A DNA stretch of 64,000 bases from Sinotaia quadrata (lineage: Eukaryota > Mollusca > Gastropoda > Architaenioglossa > Viviparidae), in assembly GCA_028829895.1 (NCBI GenBank), contig CM054181.1, positions 45,879,759 to 45,943,758 of the forward strand, read 5' to 3'. How positions within the stretch are numbered: the stretch's first letter is position 1; each line of letters begins with the position of its first letter. The position numbers and the translations under genes are program-made. Below the pieces are notes generated by a model, which was not told where the DNA came from, made no database searches, and saw nothing but the letters and a program-made list of their open reading frames with translations. Below are positions 1-11,944 of this stretch, piece after piece.

Positions 1-339
1 ATTAACGTGTTTATCAGAGAATAAATAGCTTATTATAATTAGAACTTCTCACAGGACTTAGAAATACCGTCCTAACTTACAAAACCAAATCGTTTCCTGT
101 TTAACGGGACTGGAATCATCAGACGTGGAAAGGAGCGAGAAGAGAATGTAGCTGTCAAACACGCCATTGAACTTTGACATATAATCCGACATCTGGCACA
201 TGAAATACACAACATCCTTCCGTTATAACAAGTGGAATCACCAGAAGAAAAGTATGAATTAAAAGTATGGTGAACTGTAAAAAGTCTCACTGTGCTTATT
301 AGAATGGTTGAAACATAGACAACGAAGACATCTATGAGG

Positions 340-1060
340 TGAGACCATAGTTACATGATACAAGTCTGCATACCAGTCTATAAACATGTTTCGCCCACTA
401 TAATAAATCTCAGAGCTAGAGTGACAACACCAATATGTCACTGATACAAGATTACATGCCGGATTGAAAACCTTACAAACAATGATAAAATATGAAAACA
501 CCCATAATCACTGATATAAATCTACATGTGGAATTGAAAACACTAAAAGATGATATGCTAGCTTGAAAGCAATAGAAAGGTCAGTAACACACGTCAACAT
601 TTCTCAGGTCACTGACAAGTCTACATGCTAGAATGAAACACTTCTGTGTCAGGGATACAACTAACAAAATACCGAAAAAGTCTCTAATTGAAAACATTAA
701 GGCCACTATCACACATGTCAAAGGTCGTTGAAACAAGATTTATGCCAATGTCACTGACAGTCTACATGCCAGACTGTAAGCACGTTGAGTTCACTGATAC
801 AAGTATTGTATGAATACATGCCATATGACACTGGTACTAAACTACTTGTCAGGCTAAAAACATTTAGGCCATTGATATACATCTACATGCAAAAAGTCAC
901 TGACACAAACAAGTCTACATGCCAAAGATTACTGACATAAGTGCATACACCAGAAGACACTGTGCCAAACTACTTGCCAGATTTTAAACACACGTATGGC
1001 ACTGACACAAATCTGCATGCCACTGGTAACTGACATGAGTTTACCTATTAGATTTTGACA
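340..1060 (+). repeat. Old degenerate tandem repeat
   Basis: A motif close to TCACTGACACAAGTCTACAT followed by GCCAGATTGAAAACAC recurs about ten times with heavy divergence and unequal spacing. No coding potential. Confidence 0.5.
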
Positions 1061-1251
1061 ACAATTGTACGTCACTCGCAACCTTTAGCGGTATGAAAAC
1101 ACTACAAGTGTGTTCATTCATACGTACCAGTTAATATACAGAATAATAATACTGAATACTTGTATGATACCAGTAACAATGGTAATATTGATAATAACGA
1201 CAGTTCTATAAGATAACATTAGTTATTACACTTAATATGTGCATACAGACG

Positions 1252-1315
1252 TTGATAGTGCACTCGATGCTCGACTGTCAACACCGAAGTTCCGAGTTCA
1301 AATTCCAAGATCTAG
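1252..1315 (+). mobile_element. Degraded tRNA-like (SINE) remnant
   Basis: GTGCACTCGATGCTCGACTG and CCGAGTTCAAATTCC resemble the middle and the B box of a tRNA-derived SINE. No A box is clear. Confidence 0.25.
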
Positions 1316-3905
1316 TTCCCGCTTTTGAGTCGTATTGGCACGGCGGTTAACTGAATAACAGTTACAGAGCCCAGACATCAAAACCATCTGGCAGATCTGC
1401 TCATCACAATGAATGGCACATGCACACATTGAAGTAAGGGCGAGAACACATTGACACCAGAAACCAAATAAATTTACGCAAAGACTACTACCATCAAACT
1501 GCATGTATGACAACAAATCAGCTTTACAAAGTCCGTTTAAGAATATTTATAAATCTTGTAGACTGAATGACCTTATCCCAAGAGTTTGAAATACCGTTGT
1601 TAATCAAACGATAGCATGACAACGGACGCTTTGAACAAAAGTCTCGTGGAACACGAAGGTATAGAGATTAAGCAGTAAAAGCTTTATCGCTCGTTTATAA
1701 CGCTAATATATAAATAATTGTAAACATTGCTCAACAAACAATGTGTTAACAAGTATAAATACTGTTGTTAAGTCATGAAATATTTCTTGTATCTTTATCT
1801 TGCAAACGAAAATTGTGTCGGTATTGTTGTTTTAGAGAAATAGGACATCGATCGTCTGAGAAAGAGGATTAAGTACTAAACTTAAAAATTGCCAAATTTT
1901 TTTATTATATGGAGATAGGGTTCGTTAATCAAAGGGATTTAAGAATAGGCTCAAACAATGATCTGTATTGTTATTATATGGGAATCGCAGAGAGGTGATT
2001 GAAAGAGGACTGAGTATTAAATTTAAACATTGCCAGTGTCGTTATTAAAGAGAGATAAAAGAGTTTGTTAATATATGGGATTTCAGTACTAAATTTAAGT
2101 ATTGGTCGTTTCGGTGTTATGGGAAATGGGATCAAGTAATTAAATTTTGTCAGTGATGTCGTTATTTCAGGAATGGGAGATTCGTTGATCTAAGGGTGTT
2201 AAGTCCTGAACACGCTGTTTAGACAAATTTAAAGCTTAATTTACGTAGCATCAACATTTATTTACCCGAAACACAATTCGGTCGATTAGGTGTAATTTGT
2301 AATTCGAGAAAAGTAACCAAAACAGGTAAAACCAAACGGTTGAGTTATTGGCGTGATAGGGGTTGGTATTGTTGTTCTGGAATTTTGGCGGTACACCCGT
2401 GTGTCTTGACTGCTATAAATAAACAGAAAAGAAAAATTACCAGCTAATGTTCCTCCCCTAACCCAAATTCCCTATTTTACCCTTTTCTACTCCCCCCCCC
2501 CCCCTACCATAGCATTATATCGACTTCGGCTGGAAGTGCTTCCAATAATCAACAACAGCAGCTACCAAACTATTACAGTGTCCTCTATCGTTTTTGCCTG
2601 CAATTCATTGTGTTATCGGCTTACCTGCTGTATTTGGCACCCATTACATATTGAAGGTAGCGTAATTTCCGCTGTTTTAACAATTATTCTGTGAAATAAT
2701 GAAATTGTTACATACGACATTTTCGTTACGTTCATTACACAGTGACAAACTTGACTGCATTGAAATGTTACAGTGAGCGGCTATATTGAGTTGTTATACT
2801 GAGTTGCTGCAGTGAGTAGCTAGCTATATTGAGTATTTGCACTGGTGGCTACATTGAGTCGCTGTACTGAGTAGTCATTTTGCACTAATCTTAATCAACA
2901 CCGTGAGGGCGTCATTTATATTGGTTGTGTACCTTTCATGTCTATGTATGTTTCACTATTATGGTAGGCCAATGGAATAATATTATAAATTTGAATTACT
3001 GGTCTAAACAAATAGACAGTATGTAATTTGATGTTTGTTGACTGATGATAAATGTCCTTTTCATCGATAGGTACGCGTTGTCAAAAGACGTGCGAACAAT
3101 ATGCAATTATTTTATGCTGTAAATGTCATTAGATAGAACAGTGCACGAAGCACACAACGCTTACATCTTCGAGTGCGTGTGAATGTGTGAATTTATCTGC
3201 TAAAAGTTAAAACGCGGGCGATATATTGTGACCGCTGCCATGAGCAATATTGTTTGTGTGACTATATGTAGTGCATGTGTGTGTCAGTGAGTGTAGTTTT
3301 TACCTGTTCATATATGTATACCTTTTCGTGGATATGTGAGCAAGCGTATTAATTTTCACTTCATTAGTCATAACTCGACCTCTCTAACCTTGCTTACTAT
3401 CCTTGGCGGACATTGATCAAATCAAAAACAAATAAACATGTATGGTTGTTGTTTACATTATGTCTACCCATCCCTACCACTCTCTTCCCTTCTGTCTTAT
3501 GCTTAAATAGTAATACATTTTCTATTTCATTACTGGAATTATAATAACTGTATGTTACCTTTTGGCAATGTGAAAATCATTCACACGATGATTCACACCT
3601 ATCTATTGATTAAGTCATTAAGTTTTCCTATTAATAATAGACCACACGCCTAGGTAACAAAACGCTGCAAATGACAGATAAAAGAAAACCAAATCCATCA
3701 CATTAAAATCGCTGAAAGAACTTCTACTTTAGTTAATTTTATTTTTAGAAACACCTAATTCAAATCTCTTTTTGCAATGTTTAATTTCGTATAAGAGGCA
3801 ATTATGAAGATGTTTGTTAAATAAAGTTCCGCTTAATGCGTATTTTCTCGAAAGTTAAGAAATTATCTTCATGAAAATAAATAGAAAGACAGATGAGTGC
3901 GTACA
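1316..3905. other. Intergenic, no gene recognised
   Basis: AT-rich, with a poly-C run near 2491-2504 and a small degenerate (TATTGAG/ACTGAG) repeat at 2770-2875. Reading frames are short and unlike known proteins. Confidence 0.5.
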
Positions 3906-3908
3906 AAC

Positions 3909-3917
3909 AGATAGATG

Positions 3918-3965
<48 letters not shown>

Positions 3966-3966
3966 T

Positions 3967-4023
<57 letters not shown>

Positions 4024-4052
4024 GAGTCGGACGGATGGATGGATGGATGGAT
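3909..4052. repeat. (GATA)n/(GATG)n microsatellite
   Basis: Nearly pure TAGA units followed by ATGG units. Long open frames here, on the minus strand, are repeat artefacts. Confidence 0.95.
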
Positions 4053-6190
4053 GTGAAAAGAAACTAAGCAAAGTATGGACAACCACAGATACAAGGGTAT
4101 ACAAGTAAATCATACAGTATGCCGACAAGAATTCATTTTCGAGAATTTCAATTGTAAACATATCAGGAATAGCGAGTTGGGTACAGCTTGGGTCAGGAGG
4201 GTAGTCTGTAAATGATATGCATATAGAAATACGTAATTATGTTATGTACAGTTATACACAGAAATTCAATTTAAAGTAAGAAATTCAGTTTGAAATCTAT
4301 ATAATTGTGTTACAGTCACACACGGAAATTGAATTGTAAAAGTGACAATAAGTGCCAGACTGGGTGGGATAATTACAAGATGGGGTAAAGGCCAGGCTCG
4401 CGAGCAGAGAGCAGATGAATCATCGACATCTGATAGGGTCAACAATGCATTTCCGGGGAACCAAGTGATCACCAGTAATATAATAAAGCTCGGTTTCATT
4501 TCTGATAACTGGCGTCCTTCTTATGTTGAGAGACAAGAAAGACCGAGTAGCGAGAGTAATCACATACTCTAGCGGGCACAGGATTAATCGCAGAAGTAAT
4601 AAAACGTACGGTAATAAAATACCGCCCCAGAGTATAGAGAGCCTTACCCTTTCAGTCATTAAATGTTAAATTTTAATTGCTATTTAATTGTTTTTAATTG
4701 CTATTTAATTGTTTTTAATTGCTATTTAATTGCTACTGTATTGCTGATGTTGGCAGCTCTTGCACGATGCTGCTACTATTAAGTGTACTGTTAAATGTAT
4801 TGTTCTTTTTTATCCGTTATTTAGTCCCCTTGTTGATCGTAACTATATCATAGTGTACATATATCCCATCATGTACTGTGAACTGATGACACCTTAATTA
4901 TTTGTGGTTAATTTCACCTGGGGTCTTCAAACGTGCCATTTGCGGTAAATGTCAAGGTGTGATAATTACTCAGCACGACGGATCGGCGAAGTATCGTGTA
5001 TGATTTTAATGTAATGCAATTTATTAATGATGCAATCATATCACCCCTGTAACAATTAGGCAGAGTGCTCTTTCTAAACTGCGTAAGATTTACTTACTTT
5101 CCTGTGAAAACAAAGATTCTGCTCTTTACTTTCAATTATTAATTTTTAATGCCAGTGGAGCTGATAGAGAGTTTGCGCTCTTAACTGAAATACTTTAAAT
5201 CACTATCTCAGGTCGATAATCTGTATTAATTTTGTGATGTGAGATTCATTTGCTAAATCTTCAGTGTATTCATAGATAAAGATATTTTAAAATCGTGTTT
5301 AGATTTTTTAAATGAGTTCCATTGTGTTTCTTGAAAACGGTTTCGATATTAGACCCGATAAAATGTTTCTTTCTTTATTTTAGAGGGGGCTATTCTTAGG
5401 GGGTATTTTAGAGTTCGTGTTTAAAAATATGTACTTATAGTTATTTTCATAAAGTTACAAAATTGTATGCACATTTACATACAGTCACGCATACAGATAC
5501 AAAGTACAGACAAACAAAACTACGACATATGTACACATGCAGAAATACAGAGAAACACTACCCACATACAGACCCAAACACAATAAGATACGGATTAAAG
5601 CATGGGCGCAAACACTCAAACAGAAACAAGCACACAAGATTATCCTGACACACCGAAATACCTGCACAGACACACAAAAACAAAACACGTGCGCATACAT
5701 TGTACACACAGAAACCACTAAGACTGCGTGTGTTAACATGGTGCGCAAAATGCGTCCCCCAAAAAACACCATCACCAGTGTCAATAATCCGAGTATGCTA
5801 GCGTGTTCACACACGTACTCATTACTCCATTACCGGCGTGTTCATACACGTACACATTATTTCGTTACCGTCGTGTGCGCGGACTGATGGTCTATACAGG
5901 AAATCAAAATCTGCTTCGTGCGGTATGGAAGACGCGAGGCCAGATAAGACCGTCTACTAATTGTTACTGTTCGACCCGGTAAGCGAGTTTAGGACTGCTC
6001 TAAGCTACAAACGACACGGCTACAGGCAGAATTTGAGAACTGAGTACTAGGACTCAAACCAATGCCATGTATTATTACGTTGCACTGGCCTATGCTGCGA
6101 GCGGCACGTGGATTAGCGTTTTGGTGTTAAGCCACTGAAAAACATGCTCCTGGCAAGGTAAGCAGTTGAAGCGTAACACTCATAACGCAT
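4053..6190. other. Intergenic, no gene recognised
   Basis: Contains three copies of a 21-bp TTAATTGCTATTTAATTGTTT unit at 4670-4733 and an ACA/CAGA-rich tract at 5465-5720. An open stretch at 4342-4572 resembles nothing I know. Confidence 0.45.
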
Positions 6191-6198
6191 CTCAGTAC

Positions 6199-6378
6199 TT
6201 TTTGTCTGTTAGCAGAATGTGCAGTACTGTGACAGTGTTGCTTTCAAAACACTTGTCTGTTAGCAGAATGTGCACTACTATGACAGTGCTGCTTTCAAAA
6301 CACTTGTCTGTTAGCAGAATGTGCAGTACTGTGACAGTGCTGCTTTCAAAACACTTGTCGGTTAGTAGAATGCACAAC
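6199..6378 (+). repeat. 51-bp minisatellite, 3.5 copies
   Basis: Unit begins TTGTCTGTTAGCAGAATGTG and ends with GCTTTCAAAACAC. Spacing is exactly 51 bases. Being divisible by three, it stays open in several frames without being a gene. Confidence 0.9.
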
Positions 6379-6721
6379 TACAATGCATTGCTTAATAATT
6401 TATATATGCACATTTCTACCATGTCTGACCACTAGTTAACAGATGGGACCCATTAAGGTATATACATTATTCATATACATTATTAGTAATTGATTTTACC
6501 TGTTTATACAATCTCTCTGATTATCGATTTTGTATCGTATTTCAGGGTTGTTAAAGTTGACTTCCAGTCATTTTCATAACTATTACAAATACAACCATAC
6601 ATTGAACAGCACGGAATTTCTGTCGACAAATAACGAGAACAGTGAATGTTAATAGTAGTCTTGATGTTGAACTAAATTTTAGTGGCTCTTTCTAGAGATG
6701 CGTTACTTGCTAATAGTTTCT

Positions 6722-6893
6722 GTAGCACCCATTACTGGAACACATATAAAGTAAAATTAACAACTTTGCTCAGTGCTAATAACCCCAGTAGCACCCATTA
6801 CTGGAACACATATAAAGTAAAATTAACAACTTTGCTCAGTGCTAATAACCCCACTAGCACCCATTACTGGAACACATATAATGTAAAATTATA
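6722..6893 (+). repeat. 66-bp minisatellite, 2.6 copies
   Basis: Unit starts TAGCACCCATTACTGGAACA; spacing is 66 bases. Confidence 0.9.
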
Positions 6894-6959
6894 AATGCTG
6901 CTCAATGCTGATTCACAAAGCTGCACTCCTGACTTTATGGACGTGGACAGAATACTTGC

Positions 6960-7150
6960 AGTCCCTTCACAAGCAGTCACACACAAACTTTAAACACCTG
7001 CACAAGCAGTCACGCACACACTTTAAACACCTGCACAAGCAGTCACACAAACTTTAAACACCTGCACAAGCAGTCACACACAAACTTTAAACACCTGCAC
7101 AAGCAGTCACACACAAACTTTAAACACCTACACAAGCAGTCACACAAAGA
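6960..7150 (+). repeat. 33-bp minisatellite, about 6 copies
   Basis: Unit CACCTGCACAAGCAGTCACA then CACAAACTTTAAA, with small length variants. Confidence 0.9.
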
Positions 7151-8184
7151 CTTCAAAGTTCAAATAAATTGTTTACAATAAAAGAATTACATTGTTGACA
7201 TCAGTCATGCTAACATTTTACACATCACTAGACAAGCATTTCAAAATAACAAGTACTAACTACAAATACAAGGTTAGAAAAATATGAAAATAAGGTATTA
7301 CCTACTACCATTATAACTTTAACTACTACTATTAATATTATTAATACTAATTCTAATAATAATGGCATCAGTTAAAAAAATTATTATTATTATTATAAAA
7401 ATTCCAAAGTCATTATTACCTTGATAATCGTATGTATCTATATTACTAATAATATAAAAGACCTATAATATAAAGTCACACGTGATGTAAATAAATAATT
7501 ATTCTTTTTATCCTCTAAAGTCAGCAGGAACCCTTAGTATCTTTCTCTATTGGGGTTTTAATTGTGAGGAAAAGAATCTGATTAAAACATATTCTAAATA
7601 ACTATTAAAATATATCTATTAATAACACCATTCAGACATGCTGCGAATACGAGCAAACACGACAGTATAATGTTGTATGAATTAATCAACTAATTCAAAT
7701 TTCTTTCTAGCATGTCAGAGAACTCCTTTTCTTTGAGGTTTGAAAGCGTCTCGGTTTACCAGTCATGAAAACGTCCAAATGCATACGTCAACTACAGTCT
7801 GACAGCGATCTTTTCATCTATACCTTACTATGTCCCACACTAGCACAACGAAGATTCACTCAAGGGAAGTAACTTATAGAAGGCCTTGAACATGTAGAGA
7901 TTAGTACATTATGAGGGAAAGAACCAACCACAACAACGGCTATAAGTGGCTATTTTAACGATTTATCCGTGAAAGTTTCACTAAACACTAATTGCAAGTA
8001 AAAACTAATTTGGTTTTCAAAATTTATCCTGAATATGGTGTTACCTTTCTTTGAATTTTGATAACTCATTTAATCATTCCACGAACTAAATTCTCCTTTT
8101 AATAAGTTCTTCGTTTTTTTTCTCACTGATATGCTTAATATTTCAAAATAAAGATGCTTGCTTTCCTTTTTCGCACAAAACTGA
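7151..8184. other. Upstream region of paralogue A, likely intron or promoter
   Basis: AT-rich with a degenerate (ATT)n tract at 7320-7410. No upstream coding exon for paralogue A was found. Confidence 0.4.
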
Positions 8185-8214
8185 CCCCTTTCTTTCTCTT
8201 TTTTCCCCTACCAG
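8185..8214 (+). promoter_or_regulatory. Predicted 3' splice site upstream of paralogue A
   Basis: A long pyrimidine run ends in CTACCAG at 8214, followed 26 bases later by the first ATG (8241). No coding frame crosses it, so it probably closes a 5' UTR intron. The donor exon was not found. Confidence 0.6.
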
Positions 8215-8270
8215 TAACACGTAGCTGGGTGTGAACGCATATGCGAACATTATTAAGATCAACACGGAAA

Positions 8271-9293
8271 ATGTCTTTTATTCCACGGTACCATCACACA
8301 TTCCCCATTATAAACCCGCAGACCGGAGAAAGTGTTCGAGAAATTTGTTCGTTCCATTCAAGACCTTTCACACGAGGAAGTTGTCGCCGAGTCCACAAAG
8401 GACAACTTTTGCTCACGATCAGTCAGAGCGAAAAGGTCGTTGTCAAGGTCAACGTAGACAAGACGATCAACTCGGAAAGAGAATGTCAGCTCGAAGTGAA
8501 CAGATTCCTGGAATTTGAGCGAGTCCTCGACAGATTGAAAGGAATGGACGTCGATAAAAAATACATATACAATATTGCTGTTCTGTCTACGTCATACGCA
8601 CAAGTGGAAAAAGTCAGCGGATCTATTATTATGGGATGCTGCAGCGATAGAAAGGTACGAGAGGGAGAATATGTCATAATTCAACCTCGATTAGTCGCCG
8701 GATTCCAAGACTTTCTTGATCCTTATGACATAGAAATAAGTAGAACACGAACTTTATTTCATGCCATTGCGCACGCGAGTTTTGTCCTTTCCTGTGGCAG
8801 GTACGTCATTTCCGGCATGAAAGGTGGGATATTACAACGTGCTGACTCTTCAGGTCAAATAAACTACTGCCTTGCATCGCTGACAATAAATTCGAAAGAA
8901 GAAGAGTTCGGAAAGAAAGATAAAGGGGAAGCAGAGATACGACGTTTTCTTAAGAACCATTCTTGCTCATGGCTGTGTGATGCACTTTCAAGTCGATTGC
9001 ACTCGCCAACTCATTCGTCATCAGTATCGGTTGGATGTACCGTGTCACAGACTCTGTGTGATGCTCGGAATCTAACGCCGACAGCACCAAAGGAAGAAAA
9101 TGTGCTTGGAAGTAAGAACGCATCAGATCACATTAGTGAAGCGAATACTTGTCTGACTGAAACAAACCTGAACTTTGATCAAACATGGCCATCCCAAACA
9201 AAAGAGTTACCTCCCTCGTACAATGAACGAAATAGTGATCAAGGAAATTTTCCAATGATTATTTTCAGGGATGGACTACCCCCTTATTCCTAA
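8271..9293 (+). CDS. Divergent alpha-kinase-like protein, predicted pseudokinase (paralogue A)
   Basis: Single open exon of 340 codons. The order of blocks follows the alpha-kinase fold: a glycine/lysine-rich N lobe with VVVKV (Lys59), an acidic helix (residues 69-76), REGEYVIIQ (130-138), AHASF (His168), YVISGMKG (178-185), SLTINS (203-208), FGKKDKGE (213-220) and HSCSWLC (His230, Cys232, Cys236). The zinc ligands of the family are all present. In active alpha-kinases the block at 178-185 reads VVDLQG and the next reads TDP; here Asp is Gly182, Gln is Lys184 and the TDP Asp is missing, so catalysis is unlikely. The tail (240-340) is low in structure and holds PTAP (270-273), PPSY (314-317) and LPPY (336-339). 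I chose ATG 8271 over ATG 8241 because it has A at -3 and aligns with the start of paralogue B; the upstream ATG would add ten residues. Homology is from motif reading, without a database search. Confidence 0.75.
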   Translation: MSFIPRYHHTFPIINPQTGESVREICSFHSRPFTRGSCRRVHKGQLLLTISQSEKVVVKVNVDKTINSERECQLEVNRFLEFERVLDRLKGMDVDKKYIYNIAVLSTSYAQVEKVSGSIIMGCCSDRKVREGEYVIIQPRLVAGFQDFLDPYDIEISRTRTLFHAIAHASFVLSCGRYVISGMKGGILQRADSSGQINYCLASLTINSKEEEFGKKDKGEAEIRRFLKNHSCSWLCDALSSRLHSPTHSSSVSVGCTVSQTLCDARNLTPTAPKEENVLGSKNASDHISEANTCLTETNLNFDQTWPSQTKELPPSYNERNSDQGNFPMIIFRDGLPPYS

Positions 9294-9359
9294 TTGTGTG
9301 TCACCTGATTTGTCTGCTTTTACAGGACCAGGTAAAGAGGAATACAGATCATCCCTGGA

Positions 9360-9365
9360 AATAAA
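9360..9365 (+). promoter_or_regulatory. Polyadenylation signal, paralogue A
   Basis: AATAAA 66 bases after the stop codon, implying a very short 3' UTR. Confidence 0.5.
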
Positions 9366-10880
9366 TTAAGAATATATTTTTTTTGCTTTGAGTATGAATA
9401 GCAAGCTCACATTTAGACTCGATAGACATAAATTATTTAATGAAAGCAATTGAAAGAGCACAATTTTACACAGGGAAAGTTAAGATAACCATGAGATCCA
9501 CAGGGACACTCTTTTGGATCCAGGGTTGTAAAAATAAAGATGATAAATGTATTTAGGATCTGGCGGTATTGCAGATCTAAACTGCTCGAGAAACAAGTCA
9601 TAAGATGTGATGCATAGATTCAAAGTGTGTGTGGCAGAGTAAATTTGCCAATCCTTATTTATGGATTTAATTGTTGTATAAAATGTTAAATTGTTGAAGT
9701 AATCCAACTTTGGGCACTCCTTATGATGGCATGTTTTGTAAGTGTCAGAGTGGGAAGTAAACCACTCAGTTGGGAATAGGCTAGAAATTGCTGACATAAT
9801 GCGAACTAGTTCAATTGGATGAGCAGTTATATTATCCAATGGTTGAGATTTATGAGAACGACGCCAATGGGCTGAGATCCAAAAATTTACTTGCTGTAGG
9901 AAATTTTATTGTCTGATCACTTGAATTTGGTGTGGCAAAGAAGTCTGGTCATGAAAGGTGGCCGTTATCTTAATTGTGAGTTAACTGACTGTTTGAGAGA
10001 GAATGGACCTAGAAATATTTAATGCATTTTTTCTATTGATGTGTTATACTTGTACTTTATGTAGAGATGTATATTGTAACTAAACTATTATTTCTACAAA
10101 TGTTAAGTAAAATGCCCATATTTAATATGCTAATGTGTGCATCGCGCTAATAAATACTGTTGCAGGAAACTGTAAGTTGAGACTAGAATGTAAGAAAGAA
10201 TGGAGTTATAAAGTGACAATCTGGAAACTTAGCGTATGCTCCCTGATTACATTTTTCAAGGTAAAGCAGCCTATCTTTGTTGTATTATTTGAATTTCCTG
10301 GATTACTGATTGTAAACTTCTATGACCACCCATAGTTGAGGTAGGGAGCAGTGTGTAAGTGTGGAGAATACACTACACTCCATTGATGTTTGGCAGCAAA
10401 ATATGCTGACTACATGAGTAATTTCTGGAATAAGGAAGTACTAGAATTGCTGTAATTGTTATTCTGCTTGAGGAAGCTGGTTTGTTGGGAAAAAGTGGCC
10501 AGGTTGGCTTGAGGGAATAGTGGCGGATCTGTGTTTTCAGTGTGAGGAGAGAAAGTATGTGGAAATTAACGTAGACAATGAACTTGTGACTTTGATATGA
10601 AAAAGCCTGTGAAAAAGACATCTCAGCTTCATCTGTCCAAGGTTATGTAGAAGTGGTATTGCTTATCTCTGATAACTCCATTTCTGTTCTTTAATATGTA
10701 CTATACTGCAATTGGTACTATTTTGAATTGTATTTTAGACTGTGTAGACAACATTATTTGAACATCGCTTCATGCAAATAAAATATAATTGATGTCAAGT
10801 AATCTATTTCATTGTATTTATTATATGTATATTTGATTGTTGGTTTAATAAATTTATTTACCATCTCACACATATTGATA
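9366..10880. other. Intergenic downstream of paralogue A
   Basis: AT-rich, open frames under 120 codons without recognisable content; no repeats of note. Confidence 0.4.
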
Positions 10881-10978
10881 ACCTAATGTTGGAGAAGAAA
10901 GTGGTTGGGACTTGCTAAATATAGATTAAAGACGGATTTGTCTTCTCCTTTAGTAAGAAGTTTTCCACCTATAGAAAG
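10881..10978 (+). repeat. Dispersed repeat copy 1
   Basis: About 98 bp. Shares ATGTTGGAG, TTAAAGACGGATTT, CTCCTTTAGTAAGAAG and TTCCACCT with the minus strand at 25953-26056. Lies downstream of paralogue A. Confidence 0.6.
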
Positions 10979-11194
10979 ATTGTGACGAAAATGTTTGTCT
11001 TTAAGGTTGTGGAAGAGAGAAAACGTTTACAGCGCCCGCGTATCCGCCAGTGAGAGAGACGAGTAATGTCTGCTGGAGAATTATTAATAACACAAATTAA
11101 GATTCACATCACTTGTAATTAATTATGGATGATTAACTAATTAATAATAGTCCTAACCATTAACTATTGGTGTTGGCGCTACAGTGTGTTTTGT

Positions 11195-11940
11195 ACTGAA
11201 GATGTCAAGCATCATGTTTTCAAAAAGAAGACAGCGTTTTTTCTGAAGACGTCAGACATGACATCAATAAGAAGATAGCATTTTATTCTGAAGACGTCAT
11301 GCATCATGTTTTCAAAAAGAAGACAGCGTTTTTTCTGAAGACGTCATGCATCATGTTTTCAAAAAGAAGACAGCGTTTTTTTCTGAAGACGTCATGCATC
11401 ATGTTTTCAAAAAGAAAACAGCGTTTTTTCTGAAGACGTCAGACATCGTGACATCAATAAGAAGATAGCATTTTATTCTGAAGACGTCATGCATCATGAT
11501 TTCAAAAGGAGGGCAATGCACAATTCTAAGAACAAATAATAGAATTAATTAATATTTCAAGTGACTTTTATGCTAATATAGATAATAAATATTAAAAATG
11601 TATTGGGTTAACGCATCACACCAATAAGAAAAGTTTGTTTTGTTCACATATCATGATTTCAAAAGTAAGGCCACTGCTCACTTCTAAGAACAAATAATTT
11701 TGTTATAAAGATATAAATCATCATGACATCTAAACGAATCAGCATTTTGTTCTGAAGGCGTCAGTCACGCATCCTGACATCAATAAGAAAACAGCGTTTT
11801 GTTTTGAAGACGTCACGCATCCTGACATCAATAAAAAAAACAGCGTTTTGTTTTGAAGACGTCACGCATCATGACATCAATAAGAAAACAGCGTTTTGTT
11901 CTGAAGACGTCACGCATCGTGATTTCACAAGGAGAGCAAT
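11195..11940 (+). repeat. 47-bp minisatellite in two blocks, ACGTCA-containing
   Basis: Unit is near GAAGACGTCATGCATCATG, TTTTCAAAAAG, AAGACAGCGTTTTTTCT. Blocks at about 11195-11500 and 11740-11940 are separated by a single-copy spacer whose ends also repeat (GCAATGCACAA, then TTAATATTTCAAGT). Confidence 0.85.
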
Positions 11941-11944
11941 GCAC

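Noticed and set aside
3817..4161. Ser/Ile/Tyr/Leu periodic proteins on the minus strand (also at 30 kb)
   Set aside because: Translations of (GATA)n microsatellites.
5940..6120. Possible minus-strand tRNA gene (GGTTTGAGTCC box)
   Set aside because: No acceptor-stem pairing or A box could be traced; at most a SINE relic.
6166..6435. Open frames across the 51-bp repeat
   Set aside because: The unit is 17 codons long, so frames stay open on both strands. No homology or splice context.
8271..9293. Kinase-like genes as domesticated retroviral Gag, because they are intronless and carry late-domain motifs
   Set aside because: The AHAT/DGRYV, FGxKDxGE and HxCxxxC blocks fit the alpha-kinase family in order and spacing, and no Gag-type zinc knuckle is present.
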